Shown piece after piece: positions 26,669 through 34,435 of a stretch of 64,000 nt of DNA. The notes under the pieces are model-generated. The model was not told the origin of the DNA. It saw nothing but the letters and a program-made list of their open reading frames with translations, and did no database searches. Made by a program: the position numbers and the translations under genes. Within the stretch, counting starts at the first letter, position 1, and each line of letters begins with the position of its first letter. The stretch spans positions 4,823,501 to 4,887,500 of the forward strand of contig NZ_CP041969.1 in the NCBI RefSeq assembly GCF_014107495.1, in the 5' to 3' direction. Source of the DNA: Cohnella cholangitidis. GTDB lineage: Bacteria > Bacillota > Bacilli > Paenibacillales > Paenibacillaceae.

Positions 26669-27439
26669 TTAATGCATCGTCATGCCGCCCGTTACGTTGA
26701 TGGCTTGACCGGTCATATAGGACGATAAAGGACTAGCCAAGAAGAGGACGACGTTAGCGACGTCTTCGGGCTGTGCCGTCCGGCCTAACGGGACTTGCGA
26801 GCGATCCTCGGCAAGAATATCTTCCGGAGACATGCCCCTTAATGTCGCGCCTTCCACGCGTTCGCGCCTCTTCATGTCCGTTTCCACGATGCCGGGACAC
26901 ACGGCGTTCACTAGGATTTGCTCTTTGGCCAGCTCGATCGCCATAACCTTCGTAAAGCCGAGCACCGCGTGTTTGGAGGCGCAATAATTGCCCATGCAGC
27001 GGTAGCCGTTCTTCCCCGCTTGCGAAGCGATGTTGATGATACGACCTCCGCGACCTTGCCTCAGCATTTGTTTCGCGCCGGATTGGGATACGAGGTATAC
27101 CCCCTTGGCATTGACGTCCATCACCTTATCCCAGTCGGATTCCTTGATGTCCGTTACGTAATCCATAGTAGAAGTCCCGCTGTTGTTCACGAGAATGTCG
27201 ACCCCGCCGAAGATTTCGACCGCGGTACGGATGAGCGCGTCCGCGTCTTGCTGCGAGGTCACGTCCGTCCTGGTATGAACTAGCCGGTCATGAACCTTGT
27301 CCACACCCGGCTTGCACGCGATATCCCCGATGACGACGTTGGCTCCGGCCGTCAAGAATAGGTCGGCGATTCCTTTGCCGATACCCGTCAAGCCGCCGGT
27401 AACGACCAACGTTTTATCCGATAAATCGATCGTAAGCAT
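26669..27439 (-). CDS. Short-chain dehydrogenase/reductase downstream of luxS
   Basis: A 256-residue SDR with cofactor loop TGGLTGIGKGIA (about 14-25), Asp in VVIGDIACK (NAD preference), NNSGTS in place of the usual NNAG, Ser in NIASQAG and Y-x-x-x-K in YCASKHAV. The C-terminus is INVTGGMTMH. Resembles sorbitol-6-phosphate or 3-oxoacyl-type SDRs, without enough to fix the substrate. It lies 14 bp after luxS on the same strand and is probably cotranscribed. That association is not a standard luxS neighbourhood, and its relation to the + strand sugar operon is unknown. Confidence 0.87.
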   Translation of the reverse strand: MLTIDLSDKTLVVTGGLTGIGKGIADLFLTAGANVVIGDIACKPGVDKVHDRLVHTRTDVTSQQDADALIRTAVEIFGGVDILVNNSGTSTMDYVTDIKESDWDKVMDVNAKGVYLVSQSGAKQMLRQGRGGRIINIASQAGKNGYRCMGNYCASKHAVLGFTKVMAIELAKEQILVNAVCPGIVETDMKRRERVEGATLRGMSPEDILAEDRSQVPLGRTAQPEDVANVVLFLASPLSSYMTGQAINVTGGMTMH

Positions 27440-27453
27440 GGGCTTGCTCTCCT

Positions 27454-27909
27454 TTACCGGCGAAAAGGATCATCGCTAATGCCGGCCTCCAGCACGATCT
27501 TGGCGTATTCCTGAGCGCTGAACAGGGAGTGATCCTTGTAGTTTCCGCATTCCAGCGCGGATACGGCCGGAACGACTTCGGTCGTCAACACCTTCTTCAG
27601 GACGTTCGTAAGAGCGGCGGCAACGTCCTTGGGATCGTGCTCGTCCCAAATAATCAAATAAAAACCCGTTCTGCACCCCATCGGCGATACGTCGATTACG
27701 CCTTTCAATTCGTCTCGCAAATTGATCGCCAGTAGATGCTCAAGAGTATGGACCGCTGCGGTAGGCAGCGCGTCTTGATTAGGCTGCAGAAAACGCAAGT
27801 CGTATTTTTGTATCGTGCTTCCCTTTTCGTTTTTCTCGGTTCCCGCGACGCGTACGTACGGAGCTTTAACGATCGTATGATCCAATTCGAAACTTTCTAC
27901 TTTAGCCAT
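27454..27909 (-). CDS. luxS: S-ribosylhomocysteine lyase LuxS
   Basis: A 151-residue LuxS, full family length. It cleaves S-ribosylhomocysteine to homocysteine and the autoinducer-2 precursor DPD. Metal ligands are visible in HTLEH (His 54, His 58) and in ALECGNYKDH (Cys about 123). The second catalytic Cys is in SPMGCRTGFY. Start ATG follows AGGAAGAGG. It is divergent from the metQ operon, whose mtnN product makes S-ribosylhomocysteine from S-adenosylhomocysteine, so both halves of the recycling route share one intergenic region. Confidence 0.97.
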   Translation of the reverse strand: MAKVESFELDHTIVKAPYVRVAGTEKNEKGSTIQKYDLRFLQPNQDALPTAAVHTLEHLLAINLRDELKGVIDVSPMGCRTGFYLIIWDEHDPKDVAAALTNVLKKVLTTEVVPAVSALECGNYKDHSLFSAQEYAKIVLEAGISDDPFRR

Positions 27910-27961
27910 GGTGTGATCAACCTCTTCCTGCGAATTTATAATTCAAAGTAACACAATCGGA

Positions 27962-27991
27962 ATTATATGTAAACAACGAAAATTTTGTCGA
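27962..27991 (-). promoter_or_regulatory. Putative sigma-A promoter for luxS
   Basis: On the minus strand, TCGACA (-35, 5 of 6 consensus) and TATAAT (-10, perfect) are separated by 18 bp, about 50 bp upstream of the luxS start. Confidence 0.6.
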
Positions 27992-27999
27992 AAATAGGG

Positions 28000-28029
28000 T
28001 TGACATTGCGTCAAGGTACGGTGTAAAGT
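28000..28029 (+). promoter_or_regulatory. Putative sigma-A promoter for metQ
   Basis: TTGACA (28000-28005) and TAAAGT (28024-28029) with 18-bp spacing, 69 bp before metQ. The leader is too short for an S-box riboswitch and none is seen. Confidence 0.6.
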
Positions 28030-28097
28030 TCGTTTAAACTACAATTTGCATCAGATTACTCGGAATTAATCGAGTACACAAAGGGAGAGAAACATTC

Positions 28098-28931
28098 ATG
28101 AAGAAAAAATGGATTTATCCGGTTCTGTTAATCGTGGCGGTCGCACTAATCGTATCGGGGTGCGGCAATTCCAATAGCGGCAAAAAGGCCGACGACGATA
28201 AAACGATCCGCATCAGCTTTAACCCGGGACCCTACAGCGACCAGTTCAAGAAAGGCGTGGCGCCTTACTTGGAGAATAAAGGCTACAAGATCGAATATAC
28301 CGAGTTCACCGACGGCATCCAGCCTAACGTAGCGGTATCCAAAGGCGAAATCGACGCCAACGTCTTTCAGCATTCGCTCTATCTGGAATCGATCAATAAA
28401 AGAGAAAAAATCGATTTGATCGGCGCGGTTCAAGTGCCTACGCCTCCTATGGGGCTATACTCCAAGAAACACGCGAGCCTGGACGAGATCAGCGAAGGCG
28501 CGACGATCAACCTGCCGAACGAACCGGTGAACATGCTGCGCGCGCTTAATATTTTGAAAGAAGTCGGTTGGATTACGCTAAAAGACAATATCGATCCGCT
28601 GCAAACTTCGCTAAACGACATCACGTCCAATCCGCACAAGCTGGATTTCTTGGCAACGGAACCGGCTCAAGGGCCGCGCGCGCTTCCGGATGTCGACTTC
28701 GCGGCTATCCAAGGGAACTTCGCGGTGGCCAACGACATTAAGCTGACTACGGCTCTTCAATTGGAGAACATGACCGATCCGTTCACGAACATCGTGGCGA
28801 TCGACAGCGCGAACAAAGACGCCCAATTCGTGAAGGACATCGTCGAGGGTTACCACTCTCAGGAGTTCCAGGATTATATTAAGTCGAATCCGATCTACGA
28901 GGGTTACAAGCTTCCAAGCTACTTTAAGTAA
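28098..28931 (+). CDS. metQ: Methionine ABC transporter substrate-binding lipoprotein MetQ
   Basis: A 277-residue NlpA/MetQ lipoprotein. The signal peptide ends in the lipobox VSGC (Cys 22) and a Ser/Asn/Lys linker follows. The fold starts TIRISFNPGPYSDQFKKGVAPYL; further family motifs are GEIDANVFQHSLYLE, PTPPMGLYSKK, INLPNEPVNMLRALNILK and the C-terminal VEGYHSQEFQDYIKS. It captures D/L-methionine for MetN/MetI, encoded 1.3 kb downstream. A strong terminator follows at 28941, so metQ may be made in excess of the rest of the operon. Confidence 0.93.
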   Translation: MKKKWIYPVLLIVAVALIVSGCGNSNSGKKADDDKTIRISFNPGPYSDQFKKGVAPYLENKGYKIEYTEFTDGIQPNVAVSKGEIDANVFQHSLYLESINKREKIDLIGAVQVPTPPMGLYSKKHASLDEISEGATINLPNEPVNMLRALNILKEVGWITLKDNIDPLQTSLNDITSNPHKLDFLATEPAQGPRALPDVDFAAIQGNFAVANDIKLTTALQLENMTDPFTNIVAIDSANKDAQFVKDIVEGYHSQEFQDYIKSNPIYEGYKLPSYFK

Positions 28932-28940
28932 TCCATTCTC

Positions 28941-28977
28941 GGTCCGTCATTCGGATTCGCCGAATGACGGACCTTTT
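28941..28977 (+). terminator. Intra-operon terminator after metQ
   Basis: Perfect 14-bp stem GGTCCGTCATTCGG / CCGAATGACGGACC with a 5-nt loop and TTTTG tail. It lies between metQ and the aminotransferase, likely giving partial termination that favours the binding protein. Confidence 0.88.
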
Positions 28978-29012
28978 GTTTGCATTCAATCTTGCGCAAG
29001 GGAGAACGGACC

Positions 29013-30203
29013 ATGGCGGAATTTAATCCATCCGATATCGTAAGCAGGCTTCCCGACAATTATTTCAGCGCGATCGACGAGAAGGTGGCTGCCTACCAGA
29101 ACAAGGGGATCGACGTTATTAATTTGGCCAACGGAAACCCCGACCAGCCGACTCCCGCGCATATCGTCGAAGCGTTAAAGGAAGCCGTGGAGCTGAAAAA
29201 TAACCAAGGTTACCCGCCCTTCTTCGGGAAGCAAAGCGCGAGGGAGGCGGTATCGGTATTTTACGAGCGGGAATACGGCGTGGAGCTGGACCCGGATACC
29301 GAGGTGGCGGTCTTCAACGGCTCGGCGATCGGGGTAATGGGCATTCCGCAGACGATTCTTAATCCGGGAGATTATTTGTTGACGACGGATCCCGCCTATC
29401 CGCCGTATTATACGGCGGCGAAGCTTGCCAGGGCGGAGATCTATACGATTCCGGCAGAGGAGCGGGACGGGTTCCTGCCCGACTATCGAACCGTTCCGGA
29501 CGAGATTACCCGCAAAACGAAGCTGTTAATGCTCAACTATCCGAACAATCCTACGGGAGCGGTGGCGACGAGAGACTTTTTCGACAAAACGATCGCTTGC
29601 GCGGCGGAGCATCATTTTCCCGTCATGAACGATTTTGCTTACGGGGCTTTCGGGTTCGACGGGCATAAACCGTTAAGCTTGCTGCAGATCTCCGGGGGCA
29701 AGGACTACGGGGTGGAGACGTACACCGCGTCCAAAACCTATAACATGGCGGGCTGGCGCTTCGGCTTTGCCGTCGGCAACGCTTCGGTGATCGGGGCGTT
29801 GAAGCTGTACCATACTCACGCGTACAGTACGGTGTTCGGCGCCGTGCAGGATGCGGCGGCTGCGGCGTTGCTCGGTCCGCAGCAACCGGTGCAGGAGTTA
29901 GGCCGATTGTACGAGCAACGCCGGGACACGCTCGTTCGGCGATTGCGCGAAATCGGGTGGGACGTTGCTTCCCCTAAGGGGACCTTTTTCGCTTGGTTCA
30001 AAGTACCGTCCGGATTTACGTCGGAGACGTTCGCGGACTTCCTGCTCGACCATGCGCATGTCGCGGTCGCGCCCGGCAGGGGTTTTGGAACGCAAGGCTC
30101 GGCTTACGTGAGGGTGAATCTGTTGAACAGCGAGGAAAGGCTCATAGAAGCAACCGAGCGAATCGCGGCAACGAAACTGTTCAAGCAGGCTTCGCCGCTC
30201 TGA
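29013..30203 (+). CDS. PLP-dependent class I aminotransferase in the methionine operon
   Basis: A 396-residue fold-type I aminotransferase. It shows DVINLANGNPDQPTP near the N-terminus, NGSAIGVMGIPQTILNPGD, the NYPNNPTGA motif, the conserved Asp in PVMNDFAYGAFGF and the PLP Lys in TYTASKTYNMAGWRFGFAVG. The Arg for the substrate carboxylate is in AYVRVNLL. ATG 29013 follows AAGGGAG; an upstream in-frame ATG at 28980 has no site. Its position between metQ and metN points to methionine or its keto acid (4-methylthio-2-oxobutanoate) as substrate, analogous to E. coli YbdL beside YbdH. Not MtnE by any decisive motif. Confidence 0.87.
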   Translation: MAEFNPSDIVSRLPDNYFSAIDEKVAAYQNKGIDVINLANGNPDQPTPAHIVEALKEAVELKNNQGYPPFFGKQSAREAVSVFYEREYGVELDPDTEVAVFNGSAIGVMGIPQTILNPGDYLLTTDPAYPPYYTAAKLARAEIYTIPAEERDGFLPDYRTVPDEITRKTKLLMLNYPNNPTGAVATRDFFDKTIACAAEHHFPVMNDFAYGAFGFDGHKPLSLLQISGGKDYGVETYTASKTYNMAGWRFGFAVGNASVIGALKLYHTHAYSTVFGAVQDAAAAALLGPQQPVQELGRLYEQRRDTLVRRLREIGWDVASPKGTFFAWFKVPSGFTSETFADFLLDHAHVAVAPGRGFGTQGSAYVRVNLLNSEERLIEATERIAATKLFKQASPL

Positions 30204-30219
30204 CAGGAGGTCAAACGGG

Positions 30220-31242
30220 ATGATCGAACTAAAGGACATTCATAAAACGTACGAGCGGAACGGGGCAACCAACGCGGCTCTCAAAGGCGTGAGCCTACGG
30301 GCGGAGAAGGGGGACATCTTCGGCGTCATCGGCTATAGCGGCGCCGGAAAAAGCACTTTGATCCGCCTGATCAACTATCTCGAGAAGCCGACCAAGGGTC
30401 AGGTCATCGTCGATGGCGTGCCGCTGGACTCTTATAACGACAAGGAACTTCGTAGCGTCAAGAAGAAGATCGGGATGATTTTTCAGCATTTTAACCTGCT
30501 CGAGTCCAAGACGGTGTTCGACAATATCGCGATTCCGCTGGTGTTGTTGAAGAAGAGCAAAAAAGAAATCAAGGAGCGCGTAACCGAGCTTCTGCAATTC
30601 ATCGGGTTGAGCGACAAAGCGAAGAGCTATCCGAAAGAGCTGTCCGGGGGACAGAAACAACGCGTCGGCATTGCCCGGGCGCTCGCCAGCAACCCGTCGA
30701 TCCTGCTGTGCGACGAAGCGACGTCCGCCCTGGATCCGCAGACGACGCAGTCGATCCTCGCCCTGCTCAAGAAAATCAACGAGGAATACGACATTACGAT
30801 CGTGATCATCACGCACGAAATGGCCGTGATCCAACAGATTTGCAATAAAGTCGCCGTCATGGAGGACGGCCGAATCATCGAGCAGGGCGACGTCTTGTCG
30901 GTATTCGGAAATCCGGAGCATCCGACGACGCAGAATTTCGTCAGAACGGTCATTCACAACACGGTTCCGGGGAGCGTGCTTCATTCCCTTCAAACGGAAA
31001 CGAAAGGCCGGGTGTTCAAGCTGGAATTCATCGGCGACTCGGCCTCGAAGCCGATCATTAGCGGGTTGATTCGCAATTACGACGTTCAGGTCAATATTTT
31101 GTTCGCCAATATGACGGAAATTCAGGCAACGACGCTCGGGAACATGATCATCCAACTGAACGGCTCGGACGAGACGATCGACCGTGCGGTCGCGTTCCTC
31201 GCGGGCGAAGTGCAATTCATAGAGGAGGTTGACCGCGTATGA
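30220..31242 (+). CDS. metN: Methionine ABC transporter ATP-binding protein MetN
   Basis: A 340-residue MetN. The ATPase core has Walker A GYSGAGKSTLIRLIN, Q-loop FQHFNLLESKTVFDN, signature LSGGQKQRVGIARAL and Walker B ILLCDEATSALDPQTT. The C-terminal ~75 residues (KLEFIGDSASKPIISGLIRNYDVQVNILFANM) are the NIL domain that binds methionine and gives trans-inhibition in the transporter. The stop overlaps the metI start by 4 bp, a coupled pair. Confidence 0.95.
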   Translation: MIELKDIHKTYERNGATNAALKGVSLRAEKGDIFGVIGYSGAGKSTLIRLINYLEKPTKGQVIVDGVPLDSYNDKELRSVKKKIGMIFQHFNLLESKTVFDNIAIPLVLLKKSKKEIKERVTELLQFIGLSDKAKSYPKELSGGQKQRVGIARALASNPSILLCDEATSALDPQTTQSILALLKKINEEYDITIVIITHEMAVIQQICNKVAVMEDGRIIEQGDVLSVFGNPEHPTTQNFVRTVIHNTVPGSVLHSLQTETKGRVFKLEFIGDSASKPIISGLIRNYDVQVNILFANMTEIQATTLGNMIIQLNGSDETIDRAVAFLAGEVQFIEEVDRV

Positions 31243-31898
31243 TAGATACCGTGATTACGTCGGAGCAGCTGGTCCGGGCGATTAACGAGACGCTGCGAAT
31301 GGTCGGATTTTCCCTCTTGTTCGGGGCGCTGCTCGGAATTCCGATCGGTATTCTGCTCGTCATCGCCCGGCCGGGCGGGCTGCTCGAGAACGCTGCGCTA
31401 TATCGGATCCTGAATCCCGTCATCAATATCGTCCGCTCGTTGCCGTTTATTATTTTGCTCGTGGCGATCCTGCCGTTCACGAGACTGATCGTCCATACGT
31501 CGATCGGTACGAGCGCGGCAATCGTGCCGTTGGTTCTTTACGTCGCGCCTTATATCGGCAGGCTCGTGGAGAACTCGCTGCTCGAAGTAAGTCCCGGCAT
31601 TCTGGAGGCGGCGCAAGCGATGGGGGCTACGCCTCTGCAGGTGATCTGGTATTTCATGCTGCCGGAAGCGTTCGCTTCTCTCATTCTAACGATGACGACG
31701 GCGACGATCGGCCTGATCGGGGCGACGGCGATGGCGGGAACGGTAGGCGGAGGAGGATTGGGGGATCTGGCGATCTCTTACGGCTATCAACGTTTCGATA
31801 CGTTTACGATTATCGTCACCGTCGTTCTGCTCGTTATTTTCGTGCAAGGCATTCAATCGTTAGGCAACGTGCTGGCCCGCAAAGCGCGCCGCGAATAG
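31239..31898 (+). CDS. metI: Methionine ABC transporter permease MetI
   Basis: A 219-residue permease with five predicted membrane helices and the ABC permease signature region LEAAQAMGATPLQVIWYFMLPEA (EAA loop contacting MetN). Other motifs are NIVRSLPFIILLVAILPFTRLIVHTSIGT and GLIGATAMAGTVGGGGLGDLAISYGYQRF, characteristic of MetI. ATG 31239 overlaps the metN stop. An 82-bp gap with short ATAGACAAGCTGA-like repeats separates it from the dehydrogenase gene. Confidence 0.95.
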   Translation: MIDTVITSEQLVRAINETLRMVGFSLLFGALLGIPIGILLVIARPGGLLENAALYRILNPVINIVRSLPFIILLVAILPFTRLIVHTSIGTSAAIVPLVLYVAPYIGRLVENSLLEVSPGILEAAQAMGATPLQVIWYFMLPEAFASLILTMTTATIGLIGATAMAGTVGGGGLGDLAISYGYQRFDTFTIIVTVVLLVIFVQGIQSLGNVLARKARRE

Positions 31899-31980
31899 AC
31901 AGGTTGAAATAGACAAGCTGATAGACAAGCTGACATAGACGATCTGGAACAGACTTTCGAGAATGCGGGGAAACCGAAAC

Positions 31981-33108
31981 ATGCACTTGGATAAAACACT
32001 GATCGTACGCGGGGCGCCGCAGGAATTCATTTGCCGGACGGGCTGCTGGGATGAACTGGAACAACATTTGGAAAGGCGGGGAATCGGAAGCGCGCTAGTC
32101 GTTCATGGCGAGGCGTCATGGCAGGCCGCGTCGTCTTACTTTCCCGAAATGACAAGAACGAGAGTTCATTTCGAGAAGTATAACGGCGAATGTACCTACG
32201 ATGAACGGGACCGGTTGATTCGGGCGATCGAAGACCGGGGGCTGCAAGCGATCGTTGCCGTCGGCGGGGGAAAGCTGACGGACGTAGCCAAAGCCGCGGC
32301 CAATTCGCTGAACGTTCCCGTGATCATCCTGCCGACGCTCGCCTCGACTTGTGCCGCTTGGACACCTCTAAGCATCGTATACGATGACTCGGGAGCGATG
32401 GTCGGTTTCGATGTATATCCCCGGGGCAACTCTCTTGTCCTGTTAGATCCGCAAGTGATTCTGGACTCGCCTTCGGAGTTGCTGATTGCCGGCATCGGCG
32501 ATACACTTGCCAAATGGTACGAGGCCGACGTCATCATCTCGCAGTTGGATACGGTTCCGGTCGAAATCGAGATCGCCCGTTTCGCCGCGAGAAAATGCCG
32601 GGACGACTTGCTGCAATATAGCGTAACGGCGCTGAAGGCTTTGGCGGACAAGCGTCTTAACGAGGCGTTCGTTCGCATTGTCGAGACGAACGTTATGGTA
32701 GCCGGAATGGTGGGCGGATTCGGTGATCGTTACGGCCGTACGGCGGGTGCTCATTCGATCCATGACGCGCTTACCTACGTCCCGCAATCCCATCGTTTGA
32801 AGCATGGCATGAAAGTCGCTTACGGGGTGCTCGTGCAACTGACGATAGAGGGGAAGCGTGGAGAGATCGATGCCTTGCTGCCGTTCTATGCGCGATTAGG
32901 CTTGCCTGCTAGCCTGAGAGACATGGAATTGGATTTCTTGTCGCGGGCTGAACGGCTAAGATTAGCGGAACGCGCCGTGGAGAGGGAGGCATCGATTCAT
33001 ATGATGCCGGGAGACATAACGGCGGACGCCGTATTCGACGCGATAGAAAGGTTGGAGCGGTATACGACATCTCAGCCTGAACGACTAGGAACACAAGGAG
33101 GAGCATAA
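31981..33108 (+). CDS. Iron-containing alcohol dehydrogenase family protein (GldA/HcxA-like)
   Basis: A ~375-residue group III metal-dependent alcohol dehydrogenase of the glycerol dehydrogenase branch. Features are the nucleotide site VAVGGGKLTDVAKAAAN, the LPTLASTCAAWTPLS segment, the metal-site Asp/His in AGIGDTLAKWYEAD and GAHSIHDALTY, and HRLKHGMKVAYGVLVQL. Start ATG 31981 has GCGGGGAAA upstream; ATG 31963 is possible. In E. coli the related HcxA (YbdH) reduces 2-oxo acids and is encoded beside the methionine aminotransferase YbdL. Here the gene also lies with an aminotransferase and methionine transporter, so reduction of the methionine-derived keto acid is a reasonable inference. Its stop overlaps mtnN. 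Confidence 0.83.
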   Translation: MHLDKTLIVRGAPQEFICRTGCWDELEQHLERRGIGSALVVHGEASWQAASSYFPEMTRTRVHFEKYNGECTYDERDRLIRAIEDRGLQAIVAVGGGKLTDVAKAAANSLNVPVIILPTLASTCAAWTPLSIVYDDSGAMVGFDVYPRGNSLVLLDPQVILDSPSELLIAGIGDTLAKWYEADVIISQLDTVPVEIEIARFAARKCRDDLLQYSVTALKALADKRLNEAFVRIVETNVMVAGMVGGFGDRYGRTAGAHSIHDALTYVPQSHRLKHGMKVAYGVLVQLTIEGKRGEIDALLPFYARLGLPASLRDMELDFLSRAERLRLAERAVEREASIHMMPGDITADAVFDAIERLERYTTSQPERLGTQGGA

Positions 33109-33815
33109 TGAGTATTGCTATCATAGCCGCCATGGAAGAGGAAGCGGCAGAGCTGAAGTCGCGGATCGAGGGGATTCGGACGACGACCGCGGCCGGAGGC
33201 GTATTCCACGCGGGGCAATTGAGAGGACAAGATGTCGTATTGCTGGAAAGCGGCATCGGCAAAGTAAACGCGGCATTAACGACGGCGCTGTTGATCGAGA
33301 GATATCGCCCCGAGCTGATTATCCATTACGGAGCCGCGGGAGGGCTGGATCCGGAATTGCAAGTCGGAGACGTCGTCATCGCCACCGAAACGGCTTACAG
33401 CGACGTCGATGTGACGGCATTTAACTATGCCTACGGACAGGTGCCGCAGAGACCTGCGCGATTTGCCGCGGATAGCGGATTGATCGAGCTAGCGCGGAAG
33501 TCGCTGGCGGGCAAAACGTTCGACTATCGTATCGTCTATGGCCTGATTACGACGGAAGATGCCTTCATCCACGATCCGGCGCGCGTCGCGCGCATTCGCG
33601 GTCATTTTCCCGATACGAGAGCTACGGATATGGAAGGCGCGGCTATCGCGCAGACGGCCCATCAGTTCGGAGTGCCCGTCCTCGTTATCCGCTCCTTGTC
33701 GGATTTGGCGGGCCAAGGGGCGGCCGGTTCTTTCAAATCATATGTGGATCTAGCCGCGAGGAATTCCGGGAAGATCGCCGAAGAGCTTGTTGCATCTTTC
33801 AAGGGAGCTCATTGA
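33108..33815 (+). CDS. mtnN: 5'-Methylthioadenosine/S-adenosylhomocysteine nucleosidase
   Basis: A 235-residue MTA/SAH nucleosidase of the PNP/UDP phosphorylase superfamily. It has AIIAAMEEEAAELKSRI at the start (catalytic Glu near residue 12), VLLESGIGKVNAALTTALLIE, IIHYGAAGGLDPELQVGDVVIATE, the TDMEGAAIAQTAHQFGVP motif with the ribose-binding Met-Glu, and the catalytic Asp in IRSLSDLAG. It removes adenine from MTA and SAH, feeding methylthioribose and, via LuxS, homocysteine back to methionine. It overlaps the preceding gene by the A of TAATG. Confidence 0.96.
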   Translation: MSIAIIAAMEEEAAELKSRIEGIRTTTAAGGVFHAGQLRGQDVVLLESGIGKVNAALTTALLIERYRPELIIHYGAAGGLDPELQVGDVVIATETAYSDVDVTAFNYAYGQVPQRPARFAADSGLIELARKSLAGKTFDYRIVYGLITTEDAFIHDPARVARIRGHFPDTRATDMEGAAIAQTAHQFGVPVLVIRSLSDLAGQGAAGSFKSYVDLAARNSGKIAEELVASFKGAH

Positions 33816-33889
33816 GCAGCAGGGACAGACGCAGTCGCCTAGCTAGTGAATGCTCGATAAGCGATTGTCCTGCATACGTCGTCGAAGCG

Positions 33890-34115
33890 AATAACGTTAT
33901 AGGATAACTCTATCTCACTGCCTCCAACTGGATATGCTAGCAATAGGGTGATGCCATCCCCTTATTGCTGTCCAGCCGGCGAATTCGCTCGCTGTCGATG
34001 CAAATAACGTTATGCGATAACGCTATCTACCTGCCACCAAATGGATATGCTAGCATTAGGATGATGCCATCACCTTATTGCTTGTCAAGCCGGCAAATTC
34101 GCTCGCTTGAAGAAC
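33890..34115 (+). repeat. Two tandem copies of a 113-bp intergenic repeat
   Basis: Copies start at 33890 and 34003, each beginning AATAACGTTAT. Both share GGATATGCTAGCA, a G-rich/ATGATGCCATC segment with CCTTATTGC, and AGCCGGC-AATTCGCTCGCT at the end. Identity is roughly 80-85 percent by eye. No gene is supported in the 536 bp between mtnN and gnd. Confidence 0.75.
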
Positions 34116-34191
34116 GAAGGCCAAAAAAGCGCCTTCGTTGAGTCGCACCAGCCTCGCTTGAAGAACGAAGGCCAAAAAAGCGCCTTCGTTG
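34102..34191 (+). repeat. Two hairpin-forming 39-bp direct repeats at 51-bp spacing
   Basis: The segments at 34102-34140 and 34153-34191 are nearly identical. Each contains the stem AACGAAGGC / GCCTTCGTT around an A-rich loop. The 51-bp period equals that of the unrelated-sequence array at 11841. A 77-codon minus-strand frame here is simply repeat translation. Confidence 0.75.
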
Positions 34192-34351
34192 CACTTTATT
34201 GCTCATCAACCGCACTCCCCCATATTGCCAGACCGAATCCGCCGTCCGTGTGCGGAATATAGCCCCGCCCATTGGTTTTACTTGCCAAGCGATTCCTTGA
34301 AACGGCATATTTACAGATTTCTAGCCAGGGGTTAATATAATCAGGGTAAAG

Positions 34352-34369
34352 TTGTATACAAGTATACAA
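34352..34369 (+). promoter_or_regulatory. GntR operator upstream of gnd
   Basis: TTGTATACAAGTATACAA: 8-bp arms TTGTATAC / GTATACAA around AA. It matches the known Bacillus GntR operator core (ACTTGTATACAAGT). A TATAAT at 34336-34341 lies just upstream, so bound repressor would cover the transcription start. The regulator is encoded at 35453. Gluconate is the expected inducer. Confidence 0.85.
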
Positions 34370-34435
34370 ATATTCAAGAGCAACCTCACGAATTTAGTCA
34401 CGCATTTCATCACACATCAGGCAGGGGGGAGTCAA

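Noticed and set aside
28030..28097. S-box or other riboswitch before metQ
   Set aside because: The leader after the predicted promoter is only about 60 nt, and no S-box core or terminator hairpin is visible.
34075..34308. A 77-codon minus-strand frame with a duplicated RRRFFGLRSSSE peptide
   Set aside because: It is the translation of the paired hairpin repeats; no ribosome site and no conserved features.
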